Positions 48,783 through 58,251 of a DNA stretch of 64,000 nucleotides are shown piece after piece. The notes beneath the pieces were generated by a model. The model made no database searches and was not told the DNA's origin. It was given only the letters and a program-made list of their open reading frames with translations. The position numbers were made by a program, and so were the translations under genes. The stretch is from Microbacterium foliorum. Its GTDB lineage: Bacteria; Actinomycetota; Actinomycetes; Actinomycetales; Microbacteriaceae. Positions within the stretch are counted from its first letter, which is position 1; every line of letters begins with the position of its first letter. Where the stretch lies: assembly GCF_006385575.1 (NCBI RefSeq), contig NZ_CP041040.1, forward strand, positions 2,108,001 to 2,172,000. Direction: 5' to 3'.

Positions 48783-49622
48783 TCAGGCAGCGCGATGAAG
48801 CCCCTGGGCGACTGCGCGCATGATCAGGTCCTGCGCGGCGGGCCAGTCGAACATGACCTGTGTGTACGACAGACGCACCACGTGGTACCCCATGAGCCTG
48901 AGCTCGGCGTCATGCCGGATGTCTTCCGAGCGCTGCGCGCCGACGTGATGAGACCCGTCGATCTGGATCACGAGTCGATCGCCGATCAACCCGTCGACGC
49001 GATGGCCCGCAATCCAGATCTGCACCCGGATGCCGATACGCAGCCACCGCAGGCGAACGCGAAGATACGTCTCCAGCCCCGCATCCGAGAAGGGGACGGC
49101 GTGGTCGAGAACCCTCCGAGCGGCAGGCTTCCATGAGTACCCCCGTAGCGCCTCGAGCGTGACCAGCGATCTGTTCAACGCTGACTCCCACGTCGCCAGC
49201 GCATGTTCGAACGGCTCGCACTCCGCTACGTACGCGAGCACATTCTCGATGGGATCGACGAGCGCATCCGGATGCCGGGGAACGATCGGCTTTCCCCTGT
49301 GCACTCGCGCCTCGAACGGGATCCGCACAGCCGCATGACGGGGAACCGCGAAGTGCGGCGCGCCGGTGGAGTCGTGCACCCAGAGACCGAGGAGTCCCGC
49401 CTGAGTGCGGCAAGTCAGCACGACGCCGAGCCGAGCAGCAGTCACCAGCGTCCTCTCGGCATCCTTCGTCGCGAGCCAGCCGCGCCGGGGCCGAGTGATG
49501 AGCCCGTCACGCACTGCCCTGTCGACGGCCCTGCGTGAGAATCCGCTCTCGGTGACGACCACGGTGCGCACCACGCCACCGCGATCCGAGAGCAGGCGAA
49601 TCAGCTCGTCGACGGTCCTCAT
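48783..49622 (-). CDS. AbiEi-like winged helix plus DUF559 endonuclease-like protein
   Basis: A 279-residue two-domain protein. The N-terminal region (about 15-55) resembles the AbiEi-type winged-helix repeat: GFSRRAVDRAVRDGLITRPRRGWL. The C-terminal region is DUF559/Vsr-like: E184 and RVDGLIGDRLVIQIDGSHHVGAQR, D210 and D222 with Q220 where a Glu is usual for PD-(D/E)xK enzymes, then LRLMGYHVVRLSYTQV. Nuclease activity is therefore plausible but uncertain. It is monocistronic and framed by the two 87-bp repeat blocks. No partner gene is beside it. Confidence 0.85.
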   Translation of the reverse strand: MRTVDELIRLLSDRGGVVRTVVVTESGFSRRAVDRAVRDGLITRPRRGWLATKDAERTLVTAARLGVVLTCRTQAGLLGLWVHDSTGAPHFAVPRHAAVRIPFEARVHRGKPIVPRHPDALVDPIENVLAYVAECEPFEHALATWESALNRSLVTLEALRGYSWKPAARRVLDHAVPFSDAGLETYLRVRLRWLRIGIRVQIWIAGHRVDGLIGDRLVIQIDGSHHVGAQRSEDIRHDAELRLMGYHVVRLSYTQVMFDWPAAQDLIMRAVAQGLHRAA

Positions 49623-49730
49623 CCGCTCAGTCTCCGGGTCCGCTGGGCTGGCTCCGCCAATCGCGCACTCATCTCACGTAAGAGGTGGACAGCCGCCTGT
49701 CGTGCTCCGTCCGTGCAGGAACCGTGAGCC

Positions 49731-49817
49731 GTACGCCTCCGAAGTCCGTTTACGCTTCCCTAGCCCGTTTTCGGGCTATTCGGCCTTCCGAAGCGCACAT
49801 GGACTTGGGAAGCGCAC
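49731..49817. repeat. Right 87-bp palindromic block flanking the DUF559 gene
   Basis: The same architecture as the left block: unit e (49731, 15/17 match) and f (49750, 12/17) forward, g (49782, 15/17) and h (49801, 16/17) inverted, 19-bp spacing and a 15-bp centre that forms AGCCC/GGGCT (49762-49777). It lies between the DUF559 gene (its start is 109 bp away) and the pentapeptide-like gene (50 bp away), both transcribed outward. Confidence 0.82.
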
Positions 49818-49867
49818 GCAGACAACCGGAGCAGCCGGCTGTCACACCCACCCCCTACCCTCGAAGC

Positions 49868-50518
49868 ATGGCCCGCTCCCCCGCATCCCCCGCGTCTCCC
49901 CGCGTCTCGCCGCCCGATCTTCCCCGGGAGTTCGCACCTGCCGCAGCGCGCCGCAGCGCCGATCTGATCGCAGCGAGCCTCGAACTCGACGGCACCGTCG
50001 ACCTCGCCTATGCCTCGCTCGAGCAGTGCACGGTCGCCGCCGATGCTGACACGGTCGATCTGACCGGTTCGACGCTCATCGACGTCGACCTCACCGGTGT
50101 GCGGATCGCGTCACTCAAGATGCGGGATGCGAGCATTCGCCGGGTGCGAATCAGCGGAGGCCGCATCGGCACGCTCGATCTGAGCAGCGCTCGAATCGAC
50201 GAGCTGCTGCTCAGCGACGTGCGGATCGACTACCTCAACCTCGGGGCAGCGAAGGCCACCGACATCGAGATCCGCGACTGCGGCATCCGCACCCTCGACA
50301 TGCCTCAGGCCGAGCTCACGCGCGTCCGCTTCACCGGCACTCGGTCAGACGAGGTCGACACCAGGGCGATGCGCGCCACGCACGTCGACCTCCGTGGGCT
50401 CGACGCCTCGGCGTTCCTCGATGCGAACAGCCTTCGGGGCACGACTCTCACCGAGTTCCAGGTGCAGCAGCTCGCCCCGCTGCTCGCCGGCGGGATCGGC
50501 ATCCAGGTCATGGACTGA
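49868..50518 (+). CDS. Pentapeptide-repeat-like protein
   Basis: A 216-residue protein whose central part (about 60-195) is a run of five-residue quasi-repeats with the A/D-L-x-x pattern, e.g. TVDLTGSTLIDVDLTGVRIASL, fit for a quadrilateral beta-helix. The N-terminus is Pro/Ser-rich. ATG at 49868 was chosen since no RBS supports farther upstream starts; the RBS here is also weak. It overlaps the convergent ABC gene by 11 bases. Function unknown; similar proteins bind DNA gyrase or act as scaffolds. Confidence 0.75.
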   Translation: MARSPASPASPRVSPPDLPREFAPAAARRSADLIAASLELDGTVDLAYASLEQCTVAADADTVDLTGSTLIDVDLTGVRIASLKMRDASIRRVRISGGRIGTLDLSSARIDELLLSDVRIDYLNLGAAKATDIEIRDCGIRTLDMPQAELTRVRFTGTRSDEVDTRAMRATHVDLRGLDASAFLDANSLRGTTLTEFQVQQLAPLLAGGIGIQVMD

Positions 50519-52016
50519 CGGGACGGTTCGCTTCGAGCAGCTCCCGGGTGAACGGATGCTGCGGCGCGGCGAACACGTCGCTCACCGCTCCCTGCTCGAC
50601 GATCAGGCCGTCCTGCATCACGAGCACCTCGTCGGCCACCGCGCCGACGACATCGAGGTCGTGCGACACGAAGATCATCGTGAGGTCCCGTTCGCGCTGG
50701 AGGCGCAGCAGGAGCTGCAGCACCTTCTCGCGCACAGAAGGGTCGAGAGCCGACACCGGCTCGTCGAGAACCAGCACCTCTGGTTCGGCGGCGAGCGCCC
50801 GCGCGATCGCCGCGCGCTGACGCTGCCCGCCGGAGAGGGCGATGGGCCTGCGGCTCGCGAGCACCGGATCGAGATCGACCTCGGCGAGAAGCTCCGAGAC
50901 TCGAGCCGCTCGCTGCTGACGAGGCACACCCCCGGCGGCGAGCGCCTCTCTCAATGACCTCCCGATCGTCCACCGCGGATCGAAGGCGCCGAGAGGGTTC
51001 TGGTGCACGAGCTGCACCCGGTGCTGTCCGATCCACCGCAGGCCACCGCCATCCGCCTCCTCGACACCCACGATCATGCGGGCGAGGGTCGTCTTGCCCG
51101 ACCCCGACTCTCCGACGATGCCGAGCGTGCGTCCAGCGGCCACGGCGAATGTCGCGTCCTGCACTGCGACGAGGTCGCCGAACGCCTTCGTCACGCCGTC
51201 GGCCACGAGCACCGGCTCGGCCGCCCCGTCACGCTCTGCGCGCGGCTCGTGGATCGTGGCGGCGATGAGCTGCCGGGTGTACTCATGCTGGGGCTTCTCG
51301 AGCACCTCATCGACGGGCCCGGCCTCGACCACGATGCCGTTGCGCATCACCAACACCCGATCCGCGATCCTGCGCACGGCCGCGAAGTCATGGCTGATGA
51401 ACACGATGGCAGTGCCGGCGTCGGCGATGTCTCGCAGGAGCCTGAGGATCCGCGCCTGCACGGTGGCATCGAGCGCGGTGGTGGGCTCATCGGCCACGAG
51501 GACTGCGGGGTCTGCTGCGATGGCCGAGGCGATCAGCGCCCTCTGCCTGAGCCCTCCGGAGAGCTGATGCGGATACTGGCGGGCCCGCCGAGCCGCATCC
51601 GGCATCCAGACCCGGTGCAGCAGGTCGTGCACCCGTCCGCGCAGCGCGGCCCGCCCGGACGCGAGACCGTGCAGCCGGAGCGGCTCGGCGATCTCCGACC
51701 CCACCCGCTGCAGCGGGTCGAGAGACACCAGTGCATCCTGCGACACGAGTCCGATGCGGGCGCCGCGCAACGACCGCCATCCGCGCTCACCGAGGTGGGC
51801 GGCGTCCGTCCCGTCGACGACGAGTCGATCGACGGCGACGCGCGCTCCCTGCGGAGCGAGCCCCAGCAGAGCCCTCGCCGTGAGCGTCTTGCCTGCTCCG
51901 GACTCTCCGACGATCGCCACGCATTCGCCTCGCGCGACCGACAGCGACACACCGTCGACCACGGGCGTCCCGCCGAAGTCGATGCGCAGCCCCTCGAGTT
52001 CCAGCGCGGCGGTCAT
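50508..52016 (-). CDS. Oligopeptide ABC importer, fused dual ATPase
   Basis: 502 residues with two ABC domains. First: GESGAGKT, LSGGLRQR and [12 protein letters not shown]. Second: [24 protein letters not shown] and [12 protein letters not shown]. This is the fused DppD-DppF layout, as in the first importer at the window start. The ATG at 52016 overlaps the dppC-type gene by four bases (ATGA), so it is coupled. It is the last gene of the SBP-permease-permease-ATPase run. Confidence 0.94.
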   Translation of the reverse strand: MTAALELEGLRIDFGGTPVVDGVSLSVARGECVAIVGESGAGKTLTARALLGLAPQGARVAVDRLVVDGTDAAHLGERGWRSLRGARIGLVSQDALVSLDPLQRVGSEIAEPLRLHGLASGRAALRGRVHDLLHRVWMPDAARRARQYPHQLSGGLRQRALIASAIAADPAVLVADEPTTALDATVQARILRLLRDIADAGTAIVFISHDFAAVRRIADRVLVMRNGIVVEAGPVDEVLEKPQHEYTRQLIAATIHEPRAERDGAAEPVLVADGVTKAFGDLVAVQDATFAVAAGRTLGIVGESGSGKTTLARMIVGVEEADGGGLRWIGQHRVQLVHQNPLGAFDPRWTIGRSLREALAAGGVPRQQRAARVSELLAEVDLDPVLASRRPIALSGGQRQRAAIARALAAEPEVLVLDEPVSALDPSVREKVLQLLLRLQRERDLTMIFVSHDLDVVGAVADEVLVMQDGLIVEQGAVSDVFAAPQHPFTRELLEANRPVSP

Positions 52017-52825
52017 GGTGTCAGCCCCTCTGCTCTGGCTCGCAGCACACGACCGACGATCGTGGCCGAGATGACGGTGATCGTGATGGCGATGCCGGGG
52101 AAGACGGCGATCCACCAGGCCTGACCGAGCACATTGCGTCCACCGGCGAGCATCAGCCCCCACTCGGGCGTCGGCTCCGACGGTCCGAGACCGAGGAAAC
52201 TGAGTCCGGCCGCTGCGAGGATGCTCGATCCGATGCCGATCGTCGCCAGGACGCTGAGCGAACCGAGCACGCCGGGCACGACGTGCCTCACGAAGGCGGG
52301 CACCTGGCGCACCCCGAGGATGCGTGCGGCCTCGACATGCTCCGCGCCGCGCAGCGTGCGCGTCTGCACGCGGGCGAGGCGGATGTAGACGGGTACGGCC
52401 GCGAGGGTGACGGCGATCGCGATGTTCACGGGACCCGGCCCCAGCACCGCCACCACCACGAGCGCGACCAGGAACTCGGGGAAAGCCATCAGCACGTCGT
52501 TCACCCGCATGATCGCGGCGTCGACGCCACGGGGCGCGAGCCCGGCCAGAGATCCGACGATGAGTCCGGCCGCGAGGGCGACGCCGGTGGCGAGCACTCC
52601 GATCCCGATGGAGCGCCCGGTTCCGTAGACCACCCGTGAGAAGACATCACGTCCGCTCTGGTCGGTGCCGAAGAGGTGGTCTGCGCTCGGAGGCAGCAGG
52701 GAAGCCCGCACATCCGTCTGCAGGGGGTCGTGCGTGGCGAGCACCCCGGGGAACACCGCGGCGAAGGCGAGCACGAGAAGCACCGCGGCGGCGCACCACA
52801 GCAGCACGACCTGCGCCCGCCTCAT
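52013..52825 (-). CDS. Peptide ABC transporter permease, DppC type
   Basis: A 270-residue permease with about six TM helices. The conserved region for DppC-like proteins is GTDQSGRDVFSRVVYGTGRSI, and the cytoplasmic EAA loop is EAARILGVRQVPAFVRHVVPG. It overlaps the ATPase and dppB genes by four bases each. Pairs with the DppB-like gene to form the channel. Confidence 0.93.
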   Translation of the reverse strand: MRRAQVVLLWCAAAVLLVLAFAAVFPGVLATHDPLQTDVRASLLPPSADHLFGTDQSGRDVFSRVVYGTGRSIGIGVLATGVALAAGLIVGSLAGLAPRGVDAAIMRVNDVLMAFPEFLVALVVVAVLGPGPVNIAIAVTLAAVPVYIRLARVQTRTLRGAEHVEAARILGVRQVPAFVRHVVPGVLGSLSVLATIGIGSSILAAAGLSFLGLGPSEPTPEWGLMLAGGRNVLGQAWWIAVFPGIAITITVISATIVGRVLRARAEGLTP

Positions 52826-53763
52826 CGGACGCTCCCTCGATCGATGCGCAGACGAGGATCGATGAGCGGATGCAGCAGCTCGACGACGACGTTCACGACG
52901 ACGAAGACGAGCGCACTGAGCAGGATGATGCCGGTGATGACCGGCAGGTCACGATTGGTGATGGCGGCGAGGGTCACTCGTCCGAGACCTGCCCGCGCGA
53001 AGACCGTCTCGACGAGGACCGCTCCTCCGAGCACGGATCCGGTCAGGTACGCGGCGAGCGTCACCGCATTGGCCGCTCCGTGCCTGAGACCGTGCCGCAG
53101 AGTGAACCAGGATGCGCTCGCACCCCGCGCACGCACGGTCTCGGCGAACGGCATCCGCTCGGCCTGCGCGAGGCCGTCTCGCAGCACCTGGCTGAGCAGA
53201 GCGGCCACCGGCAGGGCGAGCGTGATCGCCGGCAGCACGATCGTCGCCGGGTTGCGAGCACCCGACACCGGGAACCAGCCGAGCCCGAACGCGAACACGC
53301 TGAGCAGGATCAGACCGATCCAGAAGGCGGGTGAAGAGAGGATGACGAGTTCGACAGCCGCGGCGACAGTGCGCCCGGCACGCCCTCGCACGAGCAGCGC
53401 GACGGCCAGGGCGAGCACCACCGCTATGAGCAGCGCCAGCGCGGCGAGCTGCAGCGTGGACCCCAGCTGTCGGCCGATGACCTCGGACACCGGCATCCGC
53501 AGTTGATACGACTCGCCGAGGTCTCCGCGAGCGAGCTGTCCGATGAACGTGACGTACTGCTCGAGGGGAGGACGATCGAGCCCCAGTTCCGCGCGGATGC
53601 TGTCTTTGACCTCGTCGCTCACCTGCGCCTGCGGTCCGAGCATGACGGAGACCGGATCGCCCGGGATCACCCGGAAAGCGAGGAACACCAGCGTCGCAGC
53701 ACCCCACAGGACGATGACGACGGATGCCGCGAGTCCGGCGATCCGGGTGAGCACTGCCTTCAC
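52822..53763 (-). CDS. Peptide ABC transporter permease, DppB type
   Basis: A 313-residue permease. N-terminal VFLAFRVIPGDPVSVMLGP and the EAA-like loop QAERMPFAETVRARGASASWFTLRHGLRHGAAN are typical of DppB. TM helices number about six. It lies 102 bp after the SBP gene on the same strand; a large hairpin sits in that gap. It overlaps the dppC gene by four bases. Confidence 0.93.
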   Translation of the reverse strand: MKAVLTRIAGLAASVVIVLWGAATLVFLAFRVIPGDPVSVMLGPQAQVSDEVKDSIRAELGLDRPPLEQYVTFIGQLARGDLGESYQLRMPVSEVIGRQLGSTLQLAALALLIAVVLALAVALLVRGRAGRTVAAAVELVILSSPAFWIGLILLSVFAFGLGWFPVSGARNPATIVLPAITLALPVAALLSQVLRDGLAQAERMPFAETVRARGASASWFTLRHGLRHGAANAVTLAAYLTGSVLGGAVLVETVFARAGLGRVTLAAITNRDLPVITGIILLSALVFVVVNVVVELLHPLIDPRLRIDRGSVR

Positions 53764-53788
53764 CGTTGACGCCCTCTCGACGGATCCT

Positions 53789-53852
53789 GAGCGCCCCTCG
53801 GCTCACGGCGCGCGCTCACGAAGATATCGCAGTGCGCGAGCGAGGGGCGCTC
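53789..53852 (-). other. Long hairpin between SBP and permease genes
   Basis: A 12-bp perfect inverted repeat (53789-53800 and 53841-53852) spans a 40-base loop whose own GCGCGC/GTGCGC parts can extend pairing. It lies between the SBP stop and the dppB start. Such structures often terminate part of the transcript or stabilise the SBP message so the SBP is made in excess. Confidence 0.65.
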
Positions 53853-53865
53853 GATGATTCGGGTC

Positions 53866-55476
53866 TCAGCCCACGCTCACGTCGTAGAACAGCGGACGAC
53901 CGTAGAGGTCGTACGTGAGCCCGTCGACGCGCTCTCCGACAGCCGTGATCGCCGACGGGCTGTAGAGCGGGACGATCGCCGTGTAGTCGGCGTTCCACTC
54001 CTGCAGCTGGGTGTAGATCTCGTTGCGCTGATCCTGATCGTTCGACGCGACCGCCTGCTCGAGCAGCGCATCGATCTCGGGGTCGGTGACCTGCGAGGCG
54101 TTCTGGAACCCCTCGGTGTGCAGGTGTGCACGGAGGAAGTCCGGGTCGACACCCGAGAATCCCCAGTCGGTCAGGTCGAAGGTCTTCGGCTCGTACTGCT
54201 CGTTGTACGCGCCGGGCTCGAGCGTCTCGCGGACGACCTCGAAGCCGATGGTCTTGAGATCCGACTGGATGGCGTTCGCGAGAGCGGCACGGTCGTCAGG
54301 AACCGGGGTCCACGCGATCCACCGAGCGGAGAGGCGCTCGCCGTCCTTCATGCGGATGCCGTCGGAGTCGCGCTCCGTCCAGCCGGCCTCGTCGAGGAGC
54401 GCGCTCGCCGCGTCCGCGTCGAACGGTCGGACGCCTTCGAGAGAGGCGTCGTATCCAGGGGTCGTCGAGCCGAGCACGCTCCAGGCGCGGGGGAACTGCC
54501 CGAAGAAGATCTCCTCGACGGCCGCGTCCACATCGATGCCCAGTGCGAACGCCTGGCGCACCTTCTCGTCGGCGAAGACGCCGTACTTCTCGTTGAGGTA
54601 CAGCGAGTAGGGCAGACCCGGGTACTCGATCGAGTCGACGGTGATGCCGTCGCCGAGGTCACCCGCGAGGTTCGGCGGGACGTTGCTCGCGAGATCGGCC
54701 TCACCGCTCTCGATGACCCCCGTGCGCACGGACGCCTCGGGCTGGATCTCGACGCGCAGCGTCTCGACCTTCGGAGCAGCTTCTCCGTGCGGCCCCCAGG
54801 CGTAATCGTCGTTGCGCGTGTAGACGATCTCCTGATCGGGTGTGTACTCCGTCAGTTCGAACGGCCCTGTTCCGACGGTGATCCCCGGGCCGCCCGCCTT
54901 GAGCTGGTCGGCGGACTCCTCCAGAGCGGCCGGCGAGTAGAAGCCGAGCTGCGGCGTGCTCGTCGCCTGCAGGAACGGCGCGTACGGCTGGGTGAAGCTC
55001 ACCTTCACCGTGTGCTCGTCGACGACCTCGGTGCCCTCGTAGAAGTCGGCCCCCATCATGCTGGCCGCCTGGGCGGACTCGGTCTCAGGGTCGACGATGC
55101 GATCGAAGTTCGCCTTGACGGCCTCGGCGTCGAACGGCTCGCCATCGGTGAAGGTGACGTCGTCACGCAGCACGAAGGTGTACTCGGTGCTGTCGTCGGA
55201 CACCGTCCACTCCTTCGCCAGCCAGGGAGTGAACGAGCCGTCATCCTCCTGGAACACCAGAGAGTCGAGCACCGCGCGCTGCACCATGCCCGAGACGTCG
55301 AGCTGACTGACCTGCGGGTCCATGTGCCCCGCCGAGAGGTTCGCACCCTCGATCGACCAGACGAGTTCACCGCCGTCGGAATCGGATGAGGGCGCAGCGC
55401 AGGAGCTGAGCAGGAGTGCGCTCACGGCGACGGTCGCACCGAGCGGGATCGCGCGGCGCAGGAGGGAGATAGGCAT
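53866..55476 (-). CDS. Peptide ABC transporter substrate-binding lipoprotein (second system)
   Basis: A 536-residue SBP family 5 lipoprotein. The signal is MPISLLRRAIPLGATVAVSA with lipobox LLSSC and Cys26. The mature protein contains DDVTFTDGEPFDAEAVKANFDRI, matching the WxDGxP-like region. GAGGAAC lies before ATG 55476. First gene of the second importer. Its promoter lies in the 180-bp gap to valS; a TAGAAT hexamer (55539-55544, minus) is a candidate -10, with no clear -35. Confidence 0.93.
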   Translation of the reverse strand: MPISLLRRAIPLGATVAVSALLLSSCAAPSSDSDGGELVWSIEGANLSAGHMDPQVSQLDVSGMVQRAVLDSLVFQEDDGSFTPWLAKEWTVSDDSTEYTFVLRDDVTFTDGEPFDAEAVKANFDRIVDPETESAQAASMMGADFYEGTEVVDEHTVKVSFTQPYAPFLQATSTPQLGFYSPAALEESADQLKAGGPGITVGTGPFELTEYTPDQEIVYTRNDDYAWGPHGEAAPKVETLRVEIQPEASVRTGVIESGEADLASNVPPNLAGDLGDGITVDSIEYPGLPYSLYLNEKYGVFADEKVRQAFALGIDVDAAVEEIFFGQFPRAWSVLGSTTPGYDASLEGVRPFDADAASALLDEAGWTERDSDGIRMKDGERLSARWIAWTPVPDDRAALANAIQSDLKTIGFEVVRETLEPGAYNEQYEPKTFDLTDWGFSGVDPDFLRAHLHTEGFQNASQVTDPEIDALLEQAVASNDQDQRNEIYTQLQEWNADYTAIVPLYSPSAITAVGERVDGLTYDLYGRPLFYDVSVG

Positions 55477-55656
55477 GCTGTTCCTCGGGAGGGAATGCGG
55501 GGGATGACGCGGATGCATCAGTTCTTGGACTCGATCCAATTCTAGATCCTCCTCGGCGGCCCGGGCGTCGATGTCGAGGGCGATTAGACTGTGGGACACA
55601 ATCCACACTCAGGCACGCTCACACAGTGCCGCATACATCGCTCGAGGAGAACCTTC

Positions 55657-58251
55657 ATGTCCGCCATTCCCGACAAGCCCGTACTCGAAGGTCTCGAAGC
55701 GAAGTGGGGTGAGACCTGGTCTGCACAGGGCACGTACCTGTTCGACCGCATCCGTGCCGCGGAGTCGGGCCGCGACGGGGTCTACTCGATCGACACTCCC
55801 CCGCCCACCGCATCCGGCAGCCTGCACATCGGCCACGTGTTCTCGTACACGCACACCGACGTCAAGGCGCGTTTCGAGCGCATGCGCGGCAAGAACGTGT
55901 TCTATCCGATGGGCTGGGACGACAACGGCCTTCCCACCGAGCGTCGGGTGCAGAACTACTACGGCGTGCGCTGCGACCCCTCCCTTCCCTACCAGGATGA
56001 CTTCACGCCGCCGTTCGAGGGCGGCGACAACAAGTCCAGCCGCGCCGCCGACCAGGTGCCGATCAGTCGCCGCAACTTCATCGAGCTGTGCGAGCGTCTG
56101 ACGATCGAAGACGAGAAGCAGTTCGAGGCGCTGTTCCGCCAGCTCGGCCTCTCGGTCGACTGGACCCAGACCTACCGCACGATCTCGGACGACACGATCC
56201 GCCAGAGCCAGCTCGCGTTCCTGCGCAACCTCGAGCGCGGCGAGGCCTACCAGTCGCTCGCACCGACCCTGTGGGACATCGACTTCCGCTCGGCGATCGC
56301 GCAGGCCGAGCTCGAGGATCGCGATCAGCAGGCCGCCTATCACACCATCGATTTCCCGTTCGCCGACGGATCCGGCTCGATCACGATCGAGACCACCCGC
56401 CCCGAGCTGCTGCCGGCGTGCATCGCGATCGTGACCCACCCCGAGGGGCCGCACAAGCACCTGATCGGCACGAAGGTGCGCACGCCCTTCTTCGGCGCCG
56501 AGATCGAGATCCACGGCCACCATCTCGCACAGCCCGACAAGGGCACCGGCGCCGCGATGGTCTGCACCTTCGGCGACGTGACCGACATCATCTGGTGGCG
56601 TGAGCTGCGTACGGCCGCGGGCGACCACCTCCCGAACATGACGACCATCGGTCTCGACGGTCGTTTCCTGCCCACCGCCCCGTCGATCGTGGCCGACACC
56701 TCGGCCATCGCCTGGTACGAGGCGGAGCTCGCCGGCAAGACGGTGTTCTCGGCCCGCAAGGCGATCGTCGAGAAGCTGCAGGAGACCGGCGACATGACAG
56801 CCGTCGGAAAGCCGTTCAACCACGCGGTGAAGTTCTTCGAGAAGGGCGACCGCCCGCTCGAGATCGTCTCGACCCGTCAGTGGTACATCCGCAACGGCGC
56901 GCGCGACGCGAAGCTGCGCGACGAGCTGCTCGAGCGCGGCGCGCAGGTCGCGTGGCACCCCGACTTCATGCGTGTGCGCTACGAGAACTGGGTCGGCGGC
57001 CTGACCGGCGACTGGCTCGTGTCGCGCCAGCGCTTCTTCGGCGTGCCGATCCCGCTCTGGTACGGGCTCGACGAGAACGGCGAGCGCGACTACGACCGGG
57101 TGATCGCTCCCGACCACGCCAGCCTTCCCATCGACCCGACCACCGACGTGCCCGCGGGATACACCGAGGACCAGCGTGGCGTGGCCGGCGGCTTCGAGGC
57201 CGAGGCCGACATCCTCGACACCTGGGCGACCTCGTCGCTCACTCCGCAGCTCGCCGGCGGATGGCAGCGCGACGAGGAACTGTGGCAGCTCACGGCCCCG
57301 TTCGACCTGCGCCCGCAGGGTCAGGACATCATCCGCACCTGGCTCTTCTCGACCATGCTGCGCTCGACCCTCGAAGACGCGCGCTCGCCGTGGCGCAACG
57401 CCGCGATCTCGGGCTTCATCGTCGACCCCGACCGCAAGAAGATGTCGAAGTCCAAGGGCAACGTGGTGACGCCGGCAGACATCCTCGAGACCCACGGATC
57501 GGATGCGGTGCGCTACTGGGCCGCCTCGAGCCGCCTGGGCATGGATGCCGCCTTCGACCCGCAGAACCCGACGCAGGTCAAGATCGGTCGCCGTCTGGCG
57601 ATCAAGGTGCTCAACGCCGCCAAGTTCGTGCTGTCGTTCCCGGTGCCCGAGGGCGCGCAGGTCACCCATGCGCTCGACGCATCGATGCTGACCGCTCTCG
57701 ACTCGGTGATCGTCGAGGCGACGAAGGCGTTCGAGAATTACGACCAGGCCAAGGCGCTGGAAGTGACCGAGGCATTCTTCTGGACCTTCTGCGACGACTA
57801 CCTCGAGCTCGTCAAGGAGCGTGCCTACAACCAGAACGATGTCGGACAGGCCTCGGCCGCACTCGCGCTGCGCCTGGCCCTGTCGACCCTGCTGCGTCTG
57901 CTCGCCCCGGTCCTCTCGTTCGCGACCGAAGAGGTGTGGTCGTGGTTCGAGGAGGGCTCCGTGCACACGGCATCCTGGCCGGAGCCGCTCGGCATCGAGG
58001 GCGACCCTGCGGTGCTGACCGTGGCCAGCGAGGCTCTGATCAGCATCCGTCGCGCGAAGACCGAGGCGAAGGCGTCGCAGAAGACCCCGGTCGCGAGCGC
58101 CATGATCACGGCACCGGCAGACAAGTACGAGGCGCTGCGAGCAGCCGCCGCCGACCTCTCGGCGGTCGGGCGCATCGCAGAGCTGGAACTCGCCGTGGGT
58201 GATGAGTTCGCGGTCACTGCGATCGAGCTCGCGCCGGTCGAGGGCGCCTGA
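55657..58251 (+). CDS. valS: Valine--tRNA ligase
   Basis: Charges tRNA-Val. The 864-residue protein is normal for ValRS. HIGH is HIGH at 57-60 in TASGSLHIGH, the KMSKS loop is near residue 595 in KKMSKSKGN. The editing domain and a C-terminal region lacking the usual long coiled coil fit the shorter actinobacterial form. SD GAGGAG lies before the ATG. It is divergent from the SBP gene. No T-box was seen upstream; the leader is short. Next is a 71-residue gene that overlaps its stop. Confidence 0.96.
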   Translation: MSAIPDKPVLEGLEAKWGETWSAQGTYLFDRIRAAESGRDGVYSIDTPPPTASGSLHIGHVFSYTHTDVKARFERMRGKNVFYPMGWDDNGLPTERRVQNYYGVRCDPSLPYQDDFTPPFEGGDNKSSRAADQVPISRRNFIELCERLTIEDEKQFEALFRQLGLSVDWTQTYRTISDDTIRQSQLAFLRNLERGEAYQSLAPTLWDIDFRSAIAQAELEDRDQQAAYHTIDFPFADGSGSITIETTRPELLPACIAIVTHPEGPHKHLIGTKVRTPFFGAEIEIHGHHLAQPDKGTGAAMVCTFGDVTDIIWWRELRTAAGDHLPNMTTIGLDGRFLPTAPSIVADTSAIAWYEAELAGKTVFSARKAIVEKLQETGDMTAVGKPFNHAVKFFEKGDRPLEIVSTRQWYIRNGARDAKLRDELLERGAQVAWHPDFMRVRYENWVGGLTGDWLVSRQRFFGVPIPLWYGLDENGERDYDRVIAPDHASLPIDPTTDVPAGYTEDQRGVAGGFEAEADILDTWATSSLTPQLAGGWQRDEELWQLTAPFDLRPQGQDIIRTWLFSTMLRSTLEDARSPWRNAAISGFIVDPDRKKMSKSKGNVVTPADILETHGSDAVRYWAASSRLGMDAAFDPQNPTQVKIGRRLAIKVLNAAKFVLSFPVPEGAQVTHALDASMLTALDSVIVEATKAFENYDQAKALEVTEAFFWTFCDDYLELVKERAYNQNDVGQASAALALRLALSTLLRLLAPVLSFATEEVWSWFEEGSVHTASWPEPLGIEGDPAVLTVASEALISIRRAKTEAKASQKTPVASAMITAPADKYEALRAAAADLSAVGRIAELELAVGDEFAVTAIELAPVEGA

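Noticed and set aside
45070..48798. 1242-codon open frame on the plus strand opposite ileS
   Set aside because: Shadow of ileS and its T-box leader; it also runs across the leader and into the repeat block, with no coding signature of its own.
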